Positions 1 to 12,720 of a DNA stretch of 64,000 bases are shown here, piece by piece. The stretch lies in the NCBI GenBank assembly GCA_030544215.1, contig JARZZO010000004.1, positions 47,233,980 to 47,297,979 on the forward strand, written 5' to 3'. The position numbers were made by a program, and so were the translations under genes. Position 1 is the first letter of the stretch. Each line of letters opens with the position of its first letter. The notes beneath the pieces were generated by a model, which had not been told where the DNA came from, did no database searches, and worked only from the letters and a program-made list of their open reading frames with translations. The DNA is from Zantedeschia hybrid cultivar (lineage: Eukaryota; Streptophyta; Magnoliopsida; Alismatales; Araceae).

Positions 1-1
1 A

Positions 2-2146
2 AATCGCACACTAATGGAAATGGTGCGATCCATGATGAGCATGTCCAAATTACCAGTGTCCTTATGGGGATATGCACTTAGCTCGGCTATGTATATCCTG
101 AATAAGGTACCCAGCAAATCTGTTGAGACCACTCCATATGAGATATGGAATGGAAGGAAACCAGACCTTAAACATGTTAAAGTCTGGGGATGTCCTGCTC
201 ATGTTAAAAGACATGACGCAGATAAGCTAGAATCAAGAACTGACAAATGCAGATTTGTGGGATATCCAAAGGAAACTAATGGATATTACGTTTATCATCC
301 TGGCGAACAAAAGGTGTTTGTGGCCAGGAGAGCTGTCTTTCTGGAAGAAGATTATATTCTCCAGAAGGACAGTGGGAGTAAAGTAATTCTGGAAGAAGTT
401 CCAGACCCACAAACTGGCAATGGTTCATCAGATGAACCGTCAGTTTCTGAACCTATTCAAAATGATACACAGGAACCTCGTAGGTTTGAAAGAGTACCTA
501 AACCACCAGAAAGATATGTGGGACATATTAATTTCGATGGTTCAAGGATATTCTATAATGAGGATGATGATCCCAAGACGTACCAGGAGGCCATTGAAAG
601 TCCAGAGGCCGGGAAATGGCGGGAAGCCATGAATTCTGAAATACAGTCCATGTACATCAACTAAGTTTGGAACTTGGTGGATTTACCCGATGGTATAGTT
701 CCTATCGGCTGCAAATGGATCTTTAAAAGAAAGATCGGTGCAGATGGACGTATTGAGACTTATAAGGCAAGATTAGTGGTAAAAGACTATCGTCAAAGAC
801 AAGGTGTTGACTATGACGAAACCTTTTCGCCCGTTGCTATGATTAAGTCCATCAGAATTCTTCTCGCCATTGCTACCTACCATGATTATGAAATCTGGCA
901 GATGGATGTGAAGACTGTCTTCCTCAATGGAAACATTGAGGAGGAGGTGTATATGATACAACCAGAATGATTTACATCCAAAGAATCTCCAAACATGGTA
1001 TGCAAGTTGCAGAGGTCCATTTATAGACTGAAGCAAGCATCCCGAAGCTGGAACATAAGATTTGATGAGGCGATCAAATCTTATGGCTTCATTAAGAATG
1101 AAGATGAGCCCTGTGTATACAAGAAAAGCAGTGGGAGCGCAATCACGTTTATGGTTCTTTACGTTGACGACATCCTACTCATTGGGAATGATGTAGGAAT
1201 GATGTCATCAGTAAAGATATGGTTGTCAAAGAACTTCTCCATGAAGGATTTGGGAGAAGCATCTTACGTATTGGGAATACGAATCTATAGAGATAGATCA
1301 AAGAAGATGCTGGCTTTAACCCAATCCATGTACATAGAAACCATTGTCAAAAGGTTTGGCATGAAAAATTCCAAGAGAGGTCTCATACCGATGAGACATG
1401 GAATTTTACTCTCTAAAGGTCAGTCTCCCAAGACACCTGACGAGAGGGCAGTGATGGATAAAGTCCCCTATGCTTCTGCCATAGGGTCCATCATGTATGC
1501 CATGCTATGTACCAGACCTGATGTAGCATATGCTCTAAGTGTTACGAGCAGACATCAGGCAGATCCAGGTGATGAACACTGGAAGGCTGTGAAATGCATC
1601 CTTAAGTACTTGAGAAAGACTAAGGATCTACTTCTAGTCTATGGAGGAGGAGACTTAAAGCTGCAAGGATATACTGACTCGAGTTTTCAGTCTGATCCTG
1701 ACGACAGCAAGTCAACATCAGGTTTTATTTTCACACTTAACGAGGGAGCAGTGAGCTGGAAAAGTTCCAAGCAGGAAACCACTGCTGATTCGACAACGGA
1801 AGCCGAGTATATTGTTGCTGCTGAAGCCGCCAAGGAAGCTGTGTGGATGAAGAAATTCATCGGCGATCTTAGTGTGGTGGAAAGCATATCTGGTCCCGTC
1901 CCACTGCTGTGTGACAACAATGGGGCGATTGCTCAAGCGAAAGAGCCAAGGTCTCATCAGAAGTCGAAGCACATTCTGCGGCGCTTTCATCTGATCAGAG
2001 AGATTATAGCTCGAGGAGATGTCGTGGTGGAAAGAGTTCCCTCAGCCGACAACATAGCAGATCCACTCACAAAACCTTTGCCTCAAAATGTTTTTGAGCG
2101 TCACTTAGAGAATATGGGTATTCTGTATAAAAGTGATTGGCTTTAG
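2..2146 (+). pseudogene. Ty1/copia pol, 3' part (integrase end, reverse transcriptase, RNase H)
   Basis: This is the downstream part of a copia polyprotein, entering from the left edge of the window. One reading frame runs from base 2 to 2146. It covers the C-terminal integrase region (residues VPSKSVETTPYEIW, then the KVWGCPAHV stretch), a reverse transcriptase with the YVDD active site at 1160-1171, and an RNase H domain followed by the usual SADNIADPLTKPLP tail. The frame is broken by two in-frame stops, TAA at 662-664 and TGA at 968-970, with no frameshift between them, so the element died recently by point mutation. The first stop is one C-to-T change from the CAA expected in the family motif QVWNLVDLP. 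Lineage is probably Tork/TAR-like, which I cannot prove by eye. The gag and protease parts lie outside the window. Confidence 0.93.
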
Positions 2147-2148
2147 TT

Positions 2149-2160
2149 CAAGTGGGAGAT
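2149..2160 (+). other. Polypurine tract of the copia element
   Basis: CAAGTGGGAGAT directly precedes the LTR start TGTTAG at 2161. This is where plus-strand DNA synthesis is primed in copia elements, and it fixes the 5' border of the 3' LTR. The large copia element further right has the matching AAGTGGGGGAT just before 56,989. Confidence 0.8.
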
Positions 2161-3714
2161 TGTTAGTATTAGATGGTCTCAAAGCCAATCCGATACTGTG
2201 TACATATTCAGATTATTAATAAATGGCAATAATTCATTGTGTGTAATTAATTCGATCTGTGTTTATCGTACCACGATGAAGTCCATGAACATGTGCAACA
2301 ATCTTCGGATTATGATGAGATCATAATTACGGGACCGAAGACTTATAAACACATATTCTTAATTGTTCCTAGTCATAGGATGTTCGAGATAGGACATCAA
2401 ACATCCGGATAGACTAGTATAGGTTACTTCAGCTCATATGATGAGGGTAACTGATCCCATAAGTCACTTGTGTGGAGACACTATGCTGAACCTATAGGTG
2501 CTCATTGGTGAATGAGTTCACTGAACTGATCCGACTATGAATCGCTGGATGGTAATCACCTCACTGTTAACCAGCTCGATTCAATTGTCACGGTTGCGTG
2601 GATGATCCTTGGACCTAAGACTCCAAGGATACCTTGTTGGTAGGTTTCTGAGCTTTGACCTTGACGAACAAATCCCTAACCATGGGATATCAATAAGTCA
2701 AGCGATCGGGTTCAGGGAAATGCCCTCGAAGGTAATTGTGTGTTCAATACGGGATCATCCGCTCTCGGTTGTTTGAGAGAAAATGTTCTGGGAATGATGC
2801 TCTTAAAGTCCCTGGTCAGGGCGGACTCTGTAATCGATAAGGAGTTATCGGATTCAGATTAGCGGCATCTGATACAAAGTGAATCGACCAAATAGGGTTT
2901 AACAGTAAACCATGCCCTAGGTCGATTCGGGAACATTGTACGGATGAAGGATTATATCCGCGCGCTAACCGATGACAGAAAGGTTCCAATAGAGGGTTGC
3001 GATAACCCCAGTGCCATCCAGGATCACGCGATGTTGCTTGGCATCCAACGTGATCGGCAGCCCGTCCGAATTTATTGTGGGATATTAAATTCGGCTGATT
3101 AATTGAATATAAGGATATTAATTAATTCAGTGGGTCAGTAAAGGGTTACTGGACTTAATGGGCTATTAACTAGATTGGTATTTGGGCCTAGAGGGTCACA
3201 CGCAAATGGTTTTCAAGTCGATGGATACTCCGACAGGATTTCGGATAAGTCTGGGTTTTTATGAAAAACCGCAAACTGACTTCTTATAAAAGAATGGATT
3301 CTACGTCCGGAGCCAGCAACCCTGACCTAGCCGTCATTCGTTCTTCCCCACTTTCTCTCCCCTCTGGGCGTGCGGTTCCCAACTGCTCCACCTCCCGTTC
3401 GACGGGGATTCTGAATCCGCATGTCGCGGCGGATTACGCGCAGTCAGACGGGATCTTCGAGCGCCGCAGCGAGCGAGGAAGCGAGGACGATCCATCGCGA
3501 GGAGAACCGCGTGGATACCGCTAGAGGTCGGGCATCTGCGCGACTTGCGGCATCGCTCCGACGGAACCGGAAAACGGACGCGGATTCGAATCCGCGCAAG
3601 GTAAATCGATCTACATCGGTTTTAGTTTTAACGACCGAAACGGGACAGATCCGATCCCGAACTTCTTTATTCCGCTGCGTTTTAGGATCGGATCCCGACA
3701 CAGCGATCCCAACA
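2161..3714 (+). repeat. 3' LTR of the first copia element
   Basis: A 1554-bp LTR that begins TGTTAG right after the polypurine tract and ends CCCAACA. It shares blocks with four other LTR pieces in this window (3715-4661, 38,320-39,905 on the minus strand, 40,912-41,633 and 56,989-58,569), such as the stretch around the CACTGAACTGAT motif near 2520 and the CCCTGGTCAGGGCGGACTC stretch near 2810. So this is one copia family with 1.55-1.6 kb LTRs present at several ages. The next five bases, TGCTC, are the expected right-hand target duplication; the left-hand partner lies outside the window. Confidence 0.88.
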
Positions 3715-4661
3715 TGCTCTAGGAAGGATGTGCGGAAGTCCCTAGCCAGGGCGGACGATAATATCGTGAAAGGAGTTTTCCGATATTATACGACAGCATC
3801 CGATCCAAGTGAGTCGACCGGTTAAGATTTGACAGTATACCATACCATGAGTTGACTTGACAGCATTGTACGAATGAAGGATTATATCCACGCGGTAATT
3901 GTCGGCAGAAAGGTTCCAAGGGTGGGTTACTTAACCCCGATACCTTTCGAGTTCACGCGGTGTTTCTTAGCACCCAATGTAATCGGAGGCCCGATTGAAT
4001 TTGATGTACGACATTGATTCGATTGATTAATTAATTAATATGAGTTATTAATTGATTAATCAGGCCAGTGAATAGTCATTGGGCTTATTGGGCCATTAAC
4101 CGGACTGGTTATTGGGCCTAGAGGGTCACACACAAATAATTCTCAAGGCGATGGATAAATAAGTGGATTTTATATTAACCGGGGGTTTTTATGAAAAATT
4201 ACGCGGTTAGTATAAAATGTAGCGAACGGGCTGAGCAGGCCAAGCTGCTACTCAACCCTGGCCGCCCCCTTCTCTCTTCCTCTCTCTCTGGCACCCCAGA
4301 CGAGCCCGAATCCCCGGATCTGCTCCGCCGCTTCTCCGACTCCCGTTCGACGGGAAATCGTCCGCGCGTTGTGGTGATCGTTGCGGCGAACGGCGTAGGT
4401 TTCATGGGCTACGAAGAATGAGGAACCGTGAGAATATCCACTGCGAGGAGGATTGTGTGGACTCCGCTAGAGGTCGGGTGCTTGTGCGGCTTGCGGTGTT
4501 AGACCGACAGAATCGATCCGTCGCAGATTCTAATCCGCGCACTGTAAGAACCGATTATTCGATAATCCGGTTTTGGTTTATTCGAAACGGAAAACGGATC
4601 ACAGATTAAAATTATTTATTTCCACTGTGTGGGCGATCCGGAGAAACACGAGAACCCAACA
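3715..4661 (+). repeat. 3' remainder of an older related copia LTR
   Basis: Starting exactly where the previous LTR ends, the sequence re-enters the middle of a related LTR: TGCTCT, then CCCTAGCCAGGGCGGAC, aligns with about 2797 onward. It continues to an LTR end at GAACCCAACA (4661). It is clearly diverged from the first LTR. The simplest reading is that the copia element at the left edge inserted into this older LTR, splitting it at TGCTC. Confidence 0.8.
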
Positions 4662-6668
4662 ATTGTTTATGTTGAATGATTTAAAAGTTGTGGCGTGTGT
4701 CAAAGATCTGATTGTATAGTGAGTTATACATAATCTTTAAACAAAGTATAGTTGTTTCTTATTAAAGGAACAACTCTAAGTTGGATATTTTGTGGGATAT
4801 TAAAGCATGAGAAATAAGGGGAAATTGTATCTATTATTTTCTAATTTAAGAAAATTTATGAAGGGATTGAGGCTCATGAGAAAATGACTTTATGTTACAT
4901 ATTCTTGTGCAATGTGTGCATGTTTGCATGTTTTAGCCTATTTTCCATATGATGTGTAGTATACTAGAATTTGTAAATAGAATACATGAACATGACGAAC
5001 CATGTCAAACCCCATATGAACATAACCATATGTGTGTCATGATGTAAGGATGATCAAGAAAGAAACCTATGAAAGAAAGTTAGATGAAAGCTAAAAAGCC
5101 TTTCATGATGATGAATCTTTATGATAGTAACAAACAATAGTTCCATAATGATTCATGAATAAAAGACTTGACATCAGTTTAAGGCTATATTATACCATGG
5201 ACACACACACATATATATATATTTAAAATATAAGAACATATGAAACAAGTTTATGCCTATGATGACCCTATCAAGGGAAATAAAGATGATGAAATTAAAT
5301 GAGGCATGAAAGCCTCCATGGTGATAAAAATGAAATACGATTATGATGATGAATATGAAACTTAGACATGAAAGCCTTTTATAATAGAAATAAATTCTTT
5401 TGAAATATATCACTAGTGTTTTCTATGATGATTTGACTTTCTTTCTATAAAGAAAAGAAGTGACATCATGACTAGCGAGACGACGACACGTCTCCCGGAG
5501 ATAAGGAGACGTACAGAAAGCTCTACAATTAATATGTGTCGAGGCACGGAGCATCCTTTCTTTAGTTACAGTTCCAGAGTCCAAGTTTGGGACCTTGGCT
5601 AGACAAAGGACAGAGTCCCTACTTGAGTGCACTTATAGGCTGGGGCATAAACGCTGCAGTAGGTTGTGAGGAGTAAACTGCGGACCCGGCCTAACCCTTT
5701 CCAGCCTCACTCAGTAGGTTTCCAGAGACTTATTAGGCTAGGTAGGCTGAGGTGGGAGGTATGTAGGGGCATGTTCACTATTACGACTGTTAGTTCATGA
5801 TTACTCCTGTTACTTCTGGTCGAAAGGATGAGTCGCCCTATGAACTTAGACTTATGAATGATTATTGAACTTTACGATTGATCAAGTTATGATTATGAGA
5901 GATACGACCAATCAGTTGAAAGATTAACGAATGAATGACTCAATCCCAAGACCTTATGATAAAAATTGACAGTAAGTATCATTATAATTTTTTATGCTAG
6001 TATATAATACCACTAAAAGGAAAGAATGAATATATGAAAATGTGAGACTGTTATTATCTTGTTAAATGTTTCCGCTTTGGGTTCACGTTGTTTTTATGAT
6101 ACATGTATTTCATATTAACTCAATGTGTTATTTCATTAGGGTCTCATGCATTTATAAACATATTATTGGGTAGTCCCAAAAATTAACAATAGAAGAATAA
6201 AACCTGTAATTTTGGGTTGGATTAAATTTTAATGTTTACCCTTGAAATCTTCGTACATTTATTGCTCACTTTGTAACTAATACGTGTGAATGTTCAGAAG
6301 AAAAGAATTGCACAATATGTAAGAAAAAGTAAGTGAGGGTTAGGGTGTGTGTGTTGTTGTTGTTGGGGGGGGGGGGAGGGGGGTAGGATATCAGTAGGGA
6401 TATAAATGATCCCTACTGAGAACTCAATTACGGGTTCTCATAAAATTTATTTAACATATTTTTCAGAGGTGTGTGACGGAGAATGTAGAGTAAGGAGAAA
6501 TGACTCCAGTTCATTTTATATTATATATATATCATTTGGGATATGTTATTTATATTTATGTTGTATGATGGACATGATCTCACTGTTGTTTCTGTATATT
6601 TATGTTCCTTATTATTTTGTTTTTACTTTTGTGCACTACCGAAGATCTCCTAAAGCTGGGTCGTTACA
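4662..6668. other. Noncoding LTR-like DNA, probably gypsy type
   Basis: No coding region is visible. The segment ends in GGGTCGTTACA, the same terminus as the gypsy-type solo LTR at 46,881-48,857 (AGGTCGTTACA). If that is an LTR end, the LTR lies on the minus strand and starts TGTAACGACC. Its left side is lost at the copia LTR border. It contains a short AC/AT run near 5204-5222, a GC-richer block at 5460-5770 with the small inverted repeat GAGACG-N6-CGTCTC near 5478, and a guanine run at 6365-6383. The family is not identified. Confidence 0.4.
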
Positions 6669-6700
6669 AGTACGTTCCGCCGGTATGGCGACCTATGTAT

Positions 6701-7795
6701 AACTCTGCTCTATTCGGCCTCACTTGGATCCACAAGATACTAGAGGGGCATGACGAAATGTCTTACTAGATGTTTCGAGTGCACCCTTCAATGTTCTTAA
6801 GACTCCGTGACCTACTTGTGAGCCACGGGCTTTTGAGAGACTCGTGCCATGTCACAGCGACGGAGCAGCTTGGTATGTTTTTATACGCTGCTGGCCGTGG
6901 GGTTGCAACGAGAGCCATGTGTGAGCGGTTCCAACACTCTTCTCAAACGATTAGTCATGACGTCAACCTCGTCACAAAACAGATAGCTGAGTTGAAGTAT
7001 GATTTTATTCAACTACCTATACGCACTCAAGTCTGCGAGTGTCACCCGCATATCTGGAGAAAGGAAAGGTTCTACCCCTACTTCAAGGTACTACTCTTAG
7101 TCGTGATGTACATGCTGACATTGACTAATAAGTATTTTTGCACACAACTTTGTGCCACCCCTGTAAGATGCAATTGGAGCCATCAACGGCGTGCATCTCT
7201 TGGCGAATGTGCCACAGGTACATCATGGCTTATTCAACAACTGTAAACATTTCATTAGCCAGAATGTCATGAATGTTATGTCGTTCGACCTCACCTTCCA
7301 ATATGTTGCAATTGGTTGGAAGGATCGGCTACCAACATGCGAGTCCTTAGATGGGCTTTGGACAAAGGCGGATTCATTGTCCCTCGTGAGAAATATTATC
7401 TTGTAGATTCTAGATATGCCAACTCAAGTAATGTCTTGGCTCTATACTGTGGCCAAAGGCATCACTTGGCATTATTTCAAGGGGGATAGAATCGCACATA
7501 TGCTAACAAAGAAGAGAAGTACAACCATCGTCAGGCTCAGTTGAGGAATGTGGTCGAAAGAGCAGTCGGCGTCTTGAACAATCACTTTCAGACACTGAAG
7601 GAGGGGAACATGTACCCCTAAAGGAAGATGGTCATCGCATGTGGTGTCATTCACAATTTCATATGTCGATCTCAGGGACATGACTACTACTTCAACTACC
7701 AAAACAATGAAGAAGCAGTTGATGACGATGCAGGTGATGAGGATGTTTCCATTGACATCTGCGTCAGCAGGGTTGAGGTTGCATTAGGAGGGTAG
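6701..7795 (+). pseudogene. PIF/Harbinger-like transposase, broken
   Basis: This is a remnant of a PIF/Harbinger DDE transposase (the HARBI1/ALP1-like family in plants). Recognisable pieces in order are: the N-terminal region with MFRVHPSMFLRLRDLL (from 6770) and ERFQHSSQTISHDV (about 6926-6967); a block with DAIGAINGVHLL (7167 on), which carries the first catalytic Asp; FISQNVM with GWKDRLPTCESL, where the second catalytic Asp is not seen; and RNVVERAVGVL near 7545 with the catalytic Glu, followed by VIACGVIHNFI. The pieces sit in different frames with stops at 6767, 7404 and 7619. A gap of about 78 nt after YFK (7088 on) begins with GT and ends in AG and may be an old intron. Terminal inverted repeats were not found. 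Confidence 0.85.
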
Positions 7796-8733
7796 ATGAG
7801 GGAATTTATTAATGACACATACTATGGGGATGACTTACGTTCCTCATGTCTCATGTTATGTGGTCTGTTCGGAATGTGCCTTCCCTTGTTTTGTTCTTTG
7901 TTATTTTCTTGATTTGTTGATATTTGGATTTATTACTTGGTACTTTGCTGATGATTGCACTTCATTTTAGCCACTTTATGCTTGATATTTCTTGTATGTT
8001 ATGTTAGACATGTCCTTTAAGCATATACCTTGATATTTTAGTTATACTTCCTTATTTCGTTTTTATGAGCAATGTCCAAATTAATTGTAAGTATCTTCCT
8101 TGACTTAATTATTTAATGACTTATGCATTTTTTGGATAACAGGAAGATAGAACTGCACTGTCGTAATTCGGTGATTATGGACAATGATGAAATAATCAAA
8201 ATGAGTCTATTGGTCGATGGTTTCACTACTTGGAGTAATCCCACTAGATAATGATTTTATCGATATGAACTTTCTATTTCTGAGCCTGCGAACTGTGCCA
8301 AAATGTTGAGGATGCTTAATAGTGTGCAAATTTGCACCCCTATCCATTGGTACACTAGGCTGGTCAGATGGCATCACTGCAACCACATGTTCGATGAACA
8401 GTCTGGTAGGTTGCTTGATAATAGCTTGACTTAGCTCATTTATTAAGCTAAGTAAACAAATTTGAATGAAAAAATTGAGTTCAACTCGTTAAACGAGCCA
8501 AGCTTGAATATAGGCGAACTCTACTCAATTATATTCATGAATAAACTCATTTTAAGTATTCGTTAAGAGCTCTTTTAGTACTCGTTAAGAGCTTGTTTAA
8601 GTATATCAAGACTCTTTCTATGTACTCTTGTAATTATTCTATTTATGCATAAACTTAGTGAATAAGATACTTGATATTTTATAAAGTTTCCCATCAAATA
8701 ACTGATATTTTGTAAAGTTTCCTATCAAATAAC
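7796..8733. other. Intergenic, no gene seen
   Basis: AT-rich sequence downstream of the Harbinger remnant. A short open stretch around 8176-8248 could be debris of the second (Myb-like) Harbinger protein, but I cannot support that. A TTTGCACCCCTA stretch at 8329 resembles the right end of the MITE candidate that follows. Confidence 0.4.
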
Positions 8734-8995
8734 TAAGGGTGAAAACAACTTGACACTCGTCACAGTTTGGCCTAAGTTCGTATATTTAAATTTTAAAAAA
8801 ATTGAAGTAAATATATCATGGTTCATTATGCTCATGAGCTACTCAATACTTGGCTCAAACTTATTTAATATTTAAATGAACCAAATTTGAACAACCGTCA
8901 CATGTACTCGGTTCAAATTCGAACTTGATTAAAATTATTTGAATCAAACTTGAACAAGATAAAATTAAGCTCAACTCGGCTCGTTTGCACCCCTA
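8734..8995. mobile_element. MITE candidate with TAGGGGTG-type ends
   Basis: The left end, TAAGGGTGAAAACAAC, and the inverted right end, TAGGGGTGCAAACGAG, match at 12 of 16 bases, forming a terminal inverted repeat. The interior repeats ACTCGGTTC and AACTCGGCTC-like words typical of short hAT-like plant repeats. No matching 8-bp target duplication is visible (CAAATAAC on the left, ATTGCGAT on the right), so the borders are tentative. Confidence 0.4.
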
Positions 8996-9532
8996 ATTGC
9001 GATACTTTCTATAAAAAAATAGACTTACAAATTTGTCAAGGCGGTAGATCTTAGTATGTATAAGATTTAATAAAGCATAACTAAAGTAGCAATATCAAAG
9101 TTGCTAATTGATGATGGAGCCATCTATCACAGTATCCTAACACCCGATAAGATCACGTTCAGATGGTGAATTCGATGTGAAGATGATAATTAACTTAAAA
9201 AATAAATGTTGTCTATGTCCCTAAAAACTTACATCACCAAACAGCCAAATTTAAATTGATGGGAGAAGAAATGAGGAAAATAACGATGAACTGCTGGTTC
9301 TAATTCTACTTAACAAAGTACCTTTGCTTCATATTCCTTAGGTTCATGATGTCATTTCACAATTATTGGTTAAAATTAACTGCACTAAAACACGTTTCCC
9401 TCACAAAGAGGAATTTAGCTTAAAGGATTCAAATGTGGAAGGTCTCAAGGCATATAATCAAAGATGAATGTTATTATAATACACTTTTCACCACTCAGCA
9501 AAAGCCATTTGATTGCTTGATCCAGTGACTCT
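8996..9532. other. Intergenic, no gene seen
   Basis: AT-rich sequence with no recognisable coding region, RNA gene or bordered repeat. Confidence 0.4.
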
Positions 9533-9726
9533 CATTAAAATTATTTTTAACATAACTTTTATGCGACCATATGTATGATGGAAGCTTAATTTCTAATCAA
9601 GCGATTGAGAAAAATAGTAAAAACATTACTCTTATTAAATTATTTTTAACATAACTTTTTTGTACGATATGTATGATGGAAGCTTTCTAATCTGGTGATT
9701 GAGAAAAATAGGAAAAACATATATAT
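9533..9726. repeat. Tandem duplication, two copies of about 99 bp
   Basis: The stretch containing TTATTTTTAACATAACTTTT and TATGTATGATGGAAGC occurs twice with a period of 99 bp (at 9541 and 9640). The two copies differ by several substitutions and small indels, so the duplication is not recent. No coding content. Confidence 0.75.
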
Positions 9727-10139
9727 TTTGAAAACTGGACTGGCTAGCAAACCAGAGAGGCTTTACGTTTGATTAATTTTGAACTGATCATTTAATTAAA
9801 TTGGTGTTAAGATGATACTACTTTATTTAATTAAATAACTATATATATGTTCTATATTTTTTGTTTTTTTTTACTAAAAGTTAAAATGCCACAGTGATTC
9901 GTGCGTTTTATGTTTAGTGGTTTAAGTTCAAATCCAAATAGCGACCGGTCATATGGTATTAATATATAATATTTGTCTTTGAATTAGCACATTTTCATGA
10001 AAATTTGAGCCAATTCTTATCTGATTCATTTAGATTTTTCACTAATAATAATTTTAGATCAATTGCACTCAAAAGTCTCCGTATTATGATTTTTACTGAT
10101 CTTTAAACACTGATCTGAACGCTAATTAATGGACCGTTG

Positions 10140-10860
10140 CTCTGCAGGCGACAAGTCGTAGCCTCAGATCATGATTCCAGACTCCAGCGAGAGCTGATCA
10201 CGACCGTACGCACGAGGAAGATTTCTCAAGTTTGGGTTGTCACTTGTCGGGGAGTTGGGTCAAAAAAGTCATGGGAATGGATAAGAACATGAGTCACCAG
10301 TTTTCTGGTGGGTCCCACATGGACCCACTCTTTATTTGCCGGGCGACGATGAAGGACATGGCCCACTCCAAAAAGGACGGCAAATATTCCGAAGACCAGA
10401 CGCCATTGTGAGTTGACCGCTCGGAGCAGGGGGCGGGCCCCACGCCACGAAAGGCGACAAAAGATACCTCCCCGTGGGCTCCACTAGGATGGCGACAAAA
10501 TCGCCCGCACGATACCATGAGAGGGGGGCGGGGTACCCAGCGGGAGCGTGCGTGTCGGCTACCGGGGCCTGCCGTCGCACGCGTGCGCTGCGGGGCTTCT
10601 GAGGTGGGGACCACCCGTGGAGCGGGGGAAGAGCCCGTCCTTTGTCTCCGGTCAACCCAGCAGAAGTTGCCGGTCTGGGCCGCAAAGGTTGCCTTGGGCA
10701 TTGCTGGCGCACGTGTCGAGAGCGGCACGTGTTTCGACCGCTTTTGTTGACCAGGTGACTGCTCCGAAACGATGAGTACGGAGTTCCAAGAACGTCCATG
10801 GTTACCGTGCGGATGTCCCCAGCGCAACACACGGAAAGATGACAACTGTCATTTTACTGT
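10140..10860. other. GC-rich island, no recognised gene
   Basis: This 700-bp block is strikingly GC-rich against AT-rich flanks. Long open frames exist on both strands (for example 10,845 down to 10,294), but their translations look like nothing I recognise and read like what high GC content alone would produce. It could be a promoter or first-exon relic, a captured gene fragment in a DNA transposon, or a GC-rich repeat. Confidence 0.4.
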
Positions 10861-12307
10861 TTAAATTTTGGGCATTTTCAGCATCCATTTTAAAATGTTA
10901 ATGTATGTTAGTCCAACATTCTATTTTTAAATTCATGCTACTGACTCCTCTATTCTTTAAAACCTATGTTATTTAACATTTTCCATTTTCCTTGTGACGT
11001 AACACTCTTCTTACTTTCTTAGTACCACTTTGATTGGAGAATAGGAGAAGAATAAGGCCTCTTATTCTTAAAATAAGATTAATTCTAATTTAATAGGCGG
11101 AATGGCTTATACCGCGTTAGAATTGTTTATACTAGTATAAGGAGAATAAGCAATTCGACCATAAACCTAAGAATTGTTTATTCTTTCTATTCCGCCAGTG
11201 GGTCTCACATAATTATCAAAATTACACACCTCTTATTTTAGTATACGCTATTCCGGATAAATAATTCCGAATAACTTATTTTGGAAACAAATTGGGGTTA
11301 AGATTTTTCCTTAATCTGCATCGTCACTGTGCATTGAATGTTCCAAGAACATCGTGAGGGAAAATCCACTGTATTAAACACAGTTAAGGTAGTCCGTATT
11401 GGATTTTGTATAAAATGAATTTTTTCACTATCTAATTTTTCTAGAATTTTATGACAATCTAAAAAAAAGTGAAGTTAAATGAATAACTGTCAAAGTGTCT
11501 CAAATTCAAATTTAAAATTTTTAGGATAATCAAAAAATTGATGGGTCAGACGGCCATTTGTTTGAACTTTTCTTCATTTTTACTTTTCTCACTATCTTTA
11601 AACACTGAATTCTCCCCACTATCTTAAACAAACGCTGACTTAAAGATGAAGAGTAATAACTTAAAGAAGTACAAGTAGCATTATGCTTTATTTTCAAATT
11701 CATCCTATTCACTACTCTACTCTTAAAATAGATTTTATCTTTTTACTTTCATACCATTATAGTGGTTACCTCCATCCTTAGTTAATGTTTGAACTTCACT
11801 CACTATGAAATAACCACTAATTGAGGCGAGATTATAAAGGGTTGCACATTGATTAATTATGAGAAGATGGCTTGGCAAAGTTGGCAATTATAAAGAGGGC
11901 CCTCACCCTATCTTTATGAGGTACTTTTTTTTTCTGAAAGAAAGATAGAACAATATAGCTTCACAAAGCTAAAGCCTCGGAAATGAGAGCCCACCTCAGA
12001 AATAAGAGAACAGCACCATGTTTGAAAGTTCCAGTAATATGCACAGGCATATCACCGATTAGGACTACAATGAGACAGAAGAAAGGAGCGCTTCCTAACA
12101 ACCTTACATCAAAAGATTAAATAGCACGGCCACTTTCGTTCTAGCTAAATTACGCTCAAAGGACTATAACCACTAAACTATCTTCTTGATAAGTTTCATT
12201 TCCAGGATATGAAAGGATAAGCTTGCAATTTATCATTTTTCACATTTTTAAGACATTCCTTTCATAATTCATTGAAGGGATATATCTAGAATCCTATCTT
12301 ACTAAAC
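10861..12307. other. Intergenic, AT-rich, possible MITE debris
   Basis: No gene seen. At 11,041-11,290 partly self-complementary words (CTTATTCTTAAAATAAG on the left, AATAACTTATTTTGG on the right) and AGAATTGTTTATT-type pieces suggest an old MITE, but its ends cannot be placed. Confidence 0.35.
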
Positions 12308-12720
12308 CCACACCTTGGTGCGGTGATTCACCTTCTCCGCCTGGGGCAGGGAGGTCGCGGGATCGATCCCGCCCTACGGTTGGGTGAGCGGGAGTCATCT
12401 TGCGAAATTTTCACCTATTGGGCGGTGTTCTCACCTCATTCAGCGGCCTTCTCGCGTCTTGTTGTGCTGCGGTCTTTCTCACTTCGAATGTGCTTCATAC
12501 CTCCTTGAGGTTTATTTCGATATTTCTTTGGACCGGCTCGCACCCTCCTCCTCTGAAGTTGGGACCTTCAGAGGCTCGAATCCATTTTTTTATGTGGGTA
12601 GTGTCTACAGAAATTCAGAGGGTTGATCACGTGGAGGGGAAGGAGGCAGGTGTCCTTCCTGGGTTGATCCAAGGGCCTTTGTCTTGGGAGTTGCCATGCT
12701 TAGTCTAAACCTGTCAGATG
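12308..12720 (+). repeat. SINE-like element with pol III box words
   Basis: CTTGGTGCGGTGATTC at 12,313 resembles a tRNA A box, and GGTCGCGGGATCGATCCC at 12,353-12,370 resembles a B box about 35 bases later, which is the arrangement in the tRNA-like head of plant SINEs. The 3' end is not defined and no target duplication was found. A second B-box-like word, GGTTTCGATCCC, lies at 12,983-12,994 in similar GC-richer sequence. Treat as a suggestion. Confidence 0.35.

Noticed and set aside
8324..8995. A larger DNA element bounded by two TTGCACCCCTA words
   Set aside because: The two words are in the same direction, not inverted, and no target duplication fits, so only the smaller inverted-end candidate was kept.
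10294..10845. 183-codon open frame on the minus strand in the GC-rich island
   Set aside because: Composition is what high GC gives by chance, open frames exist on both strands, and no known domain is visible.
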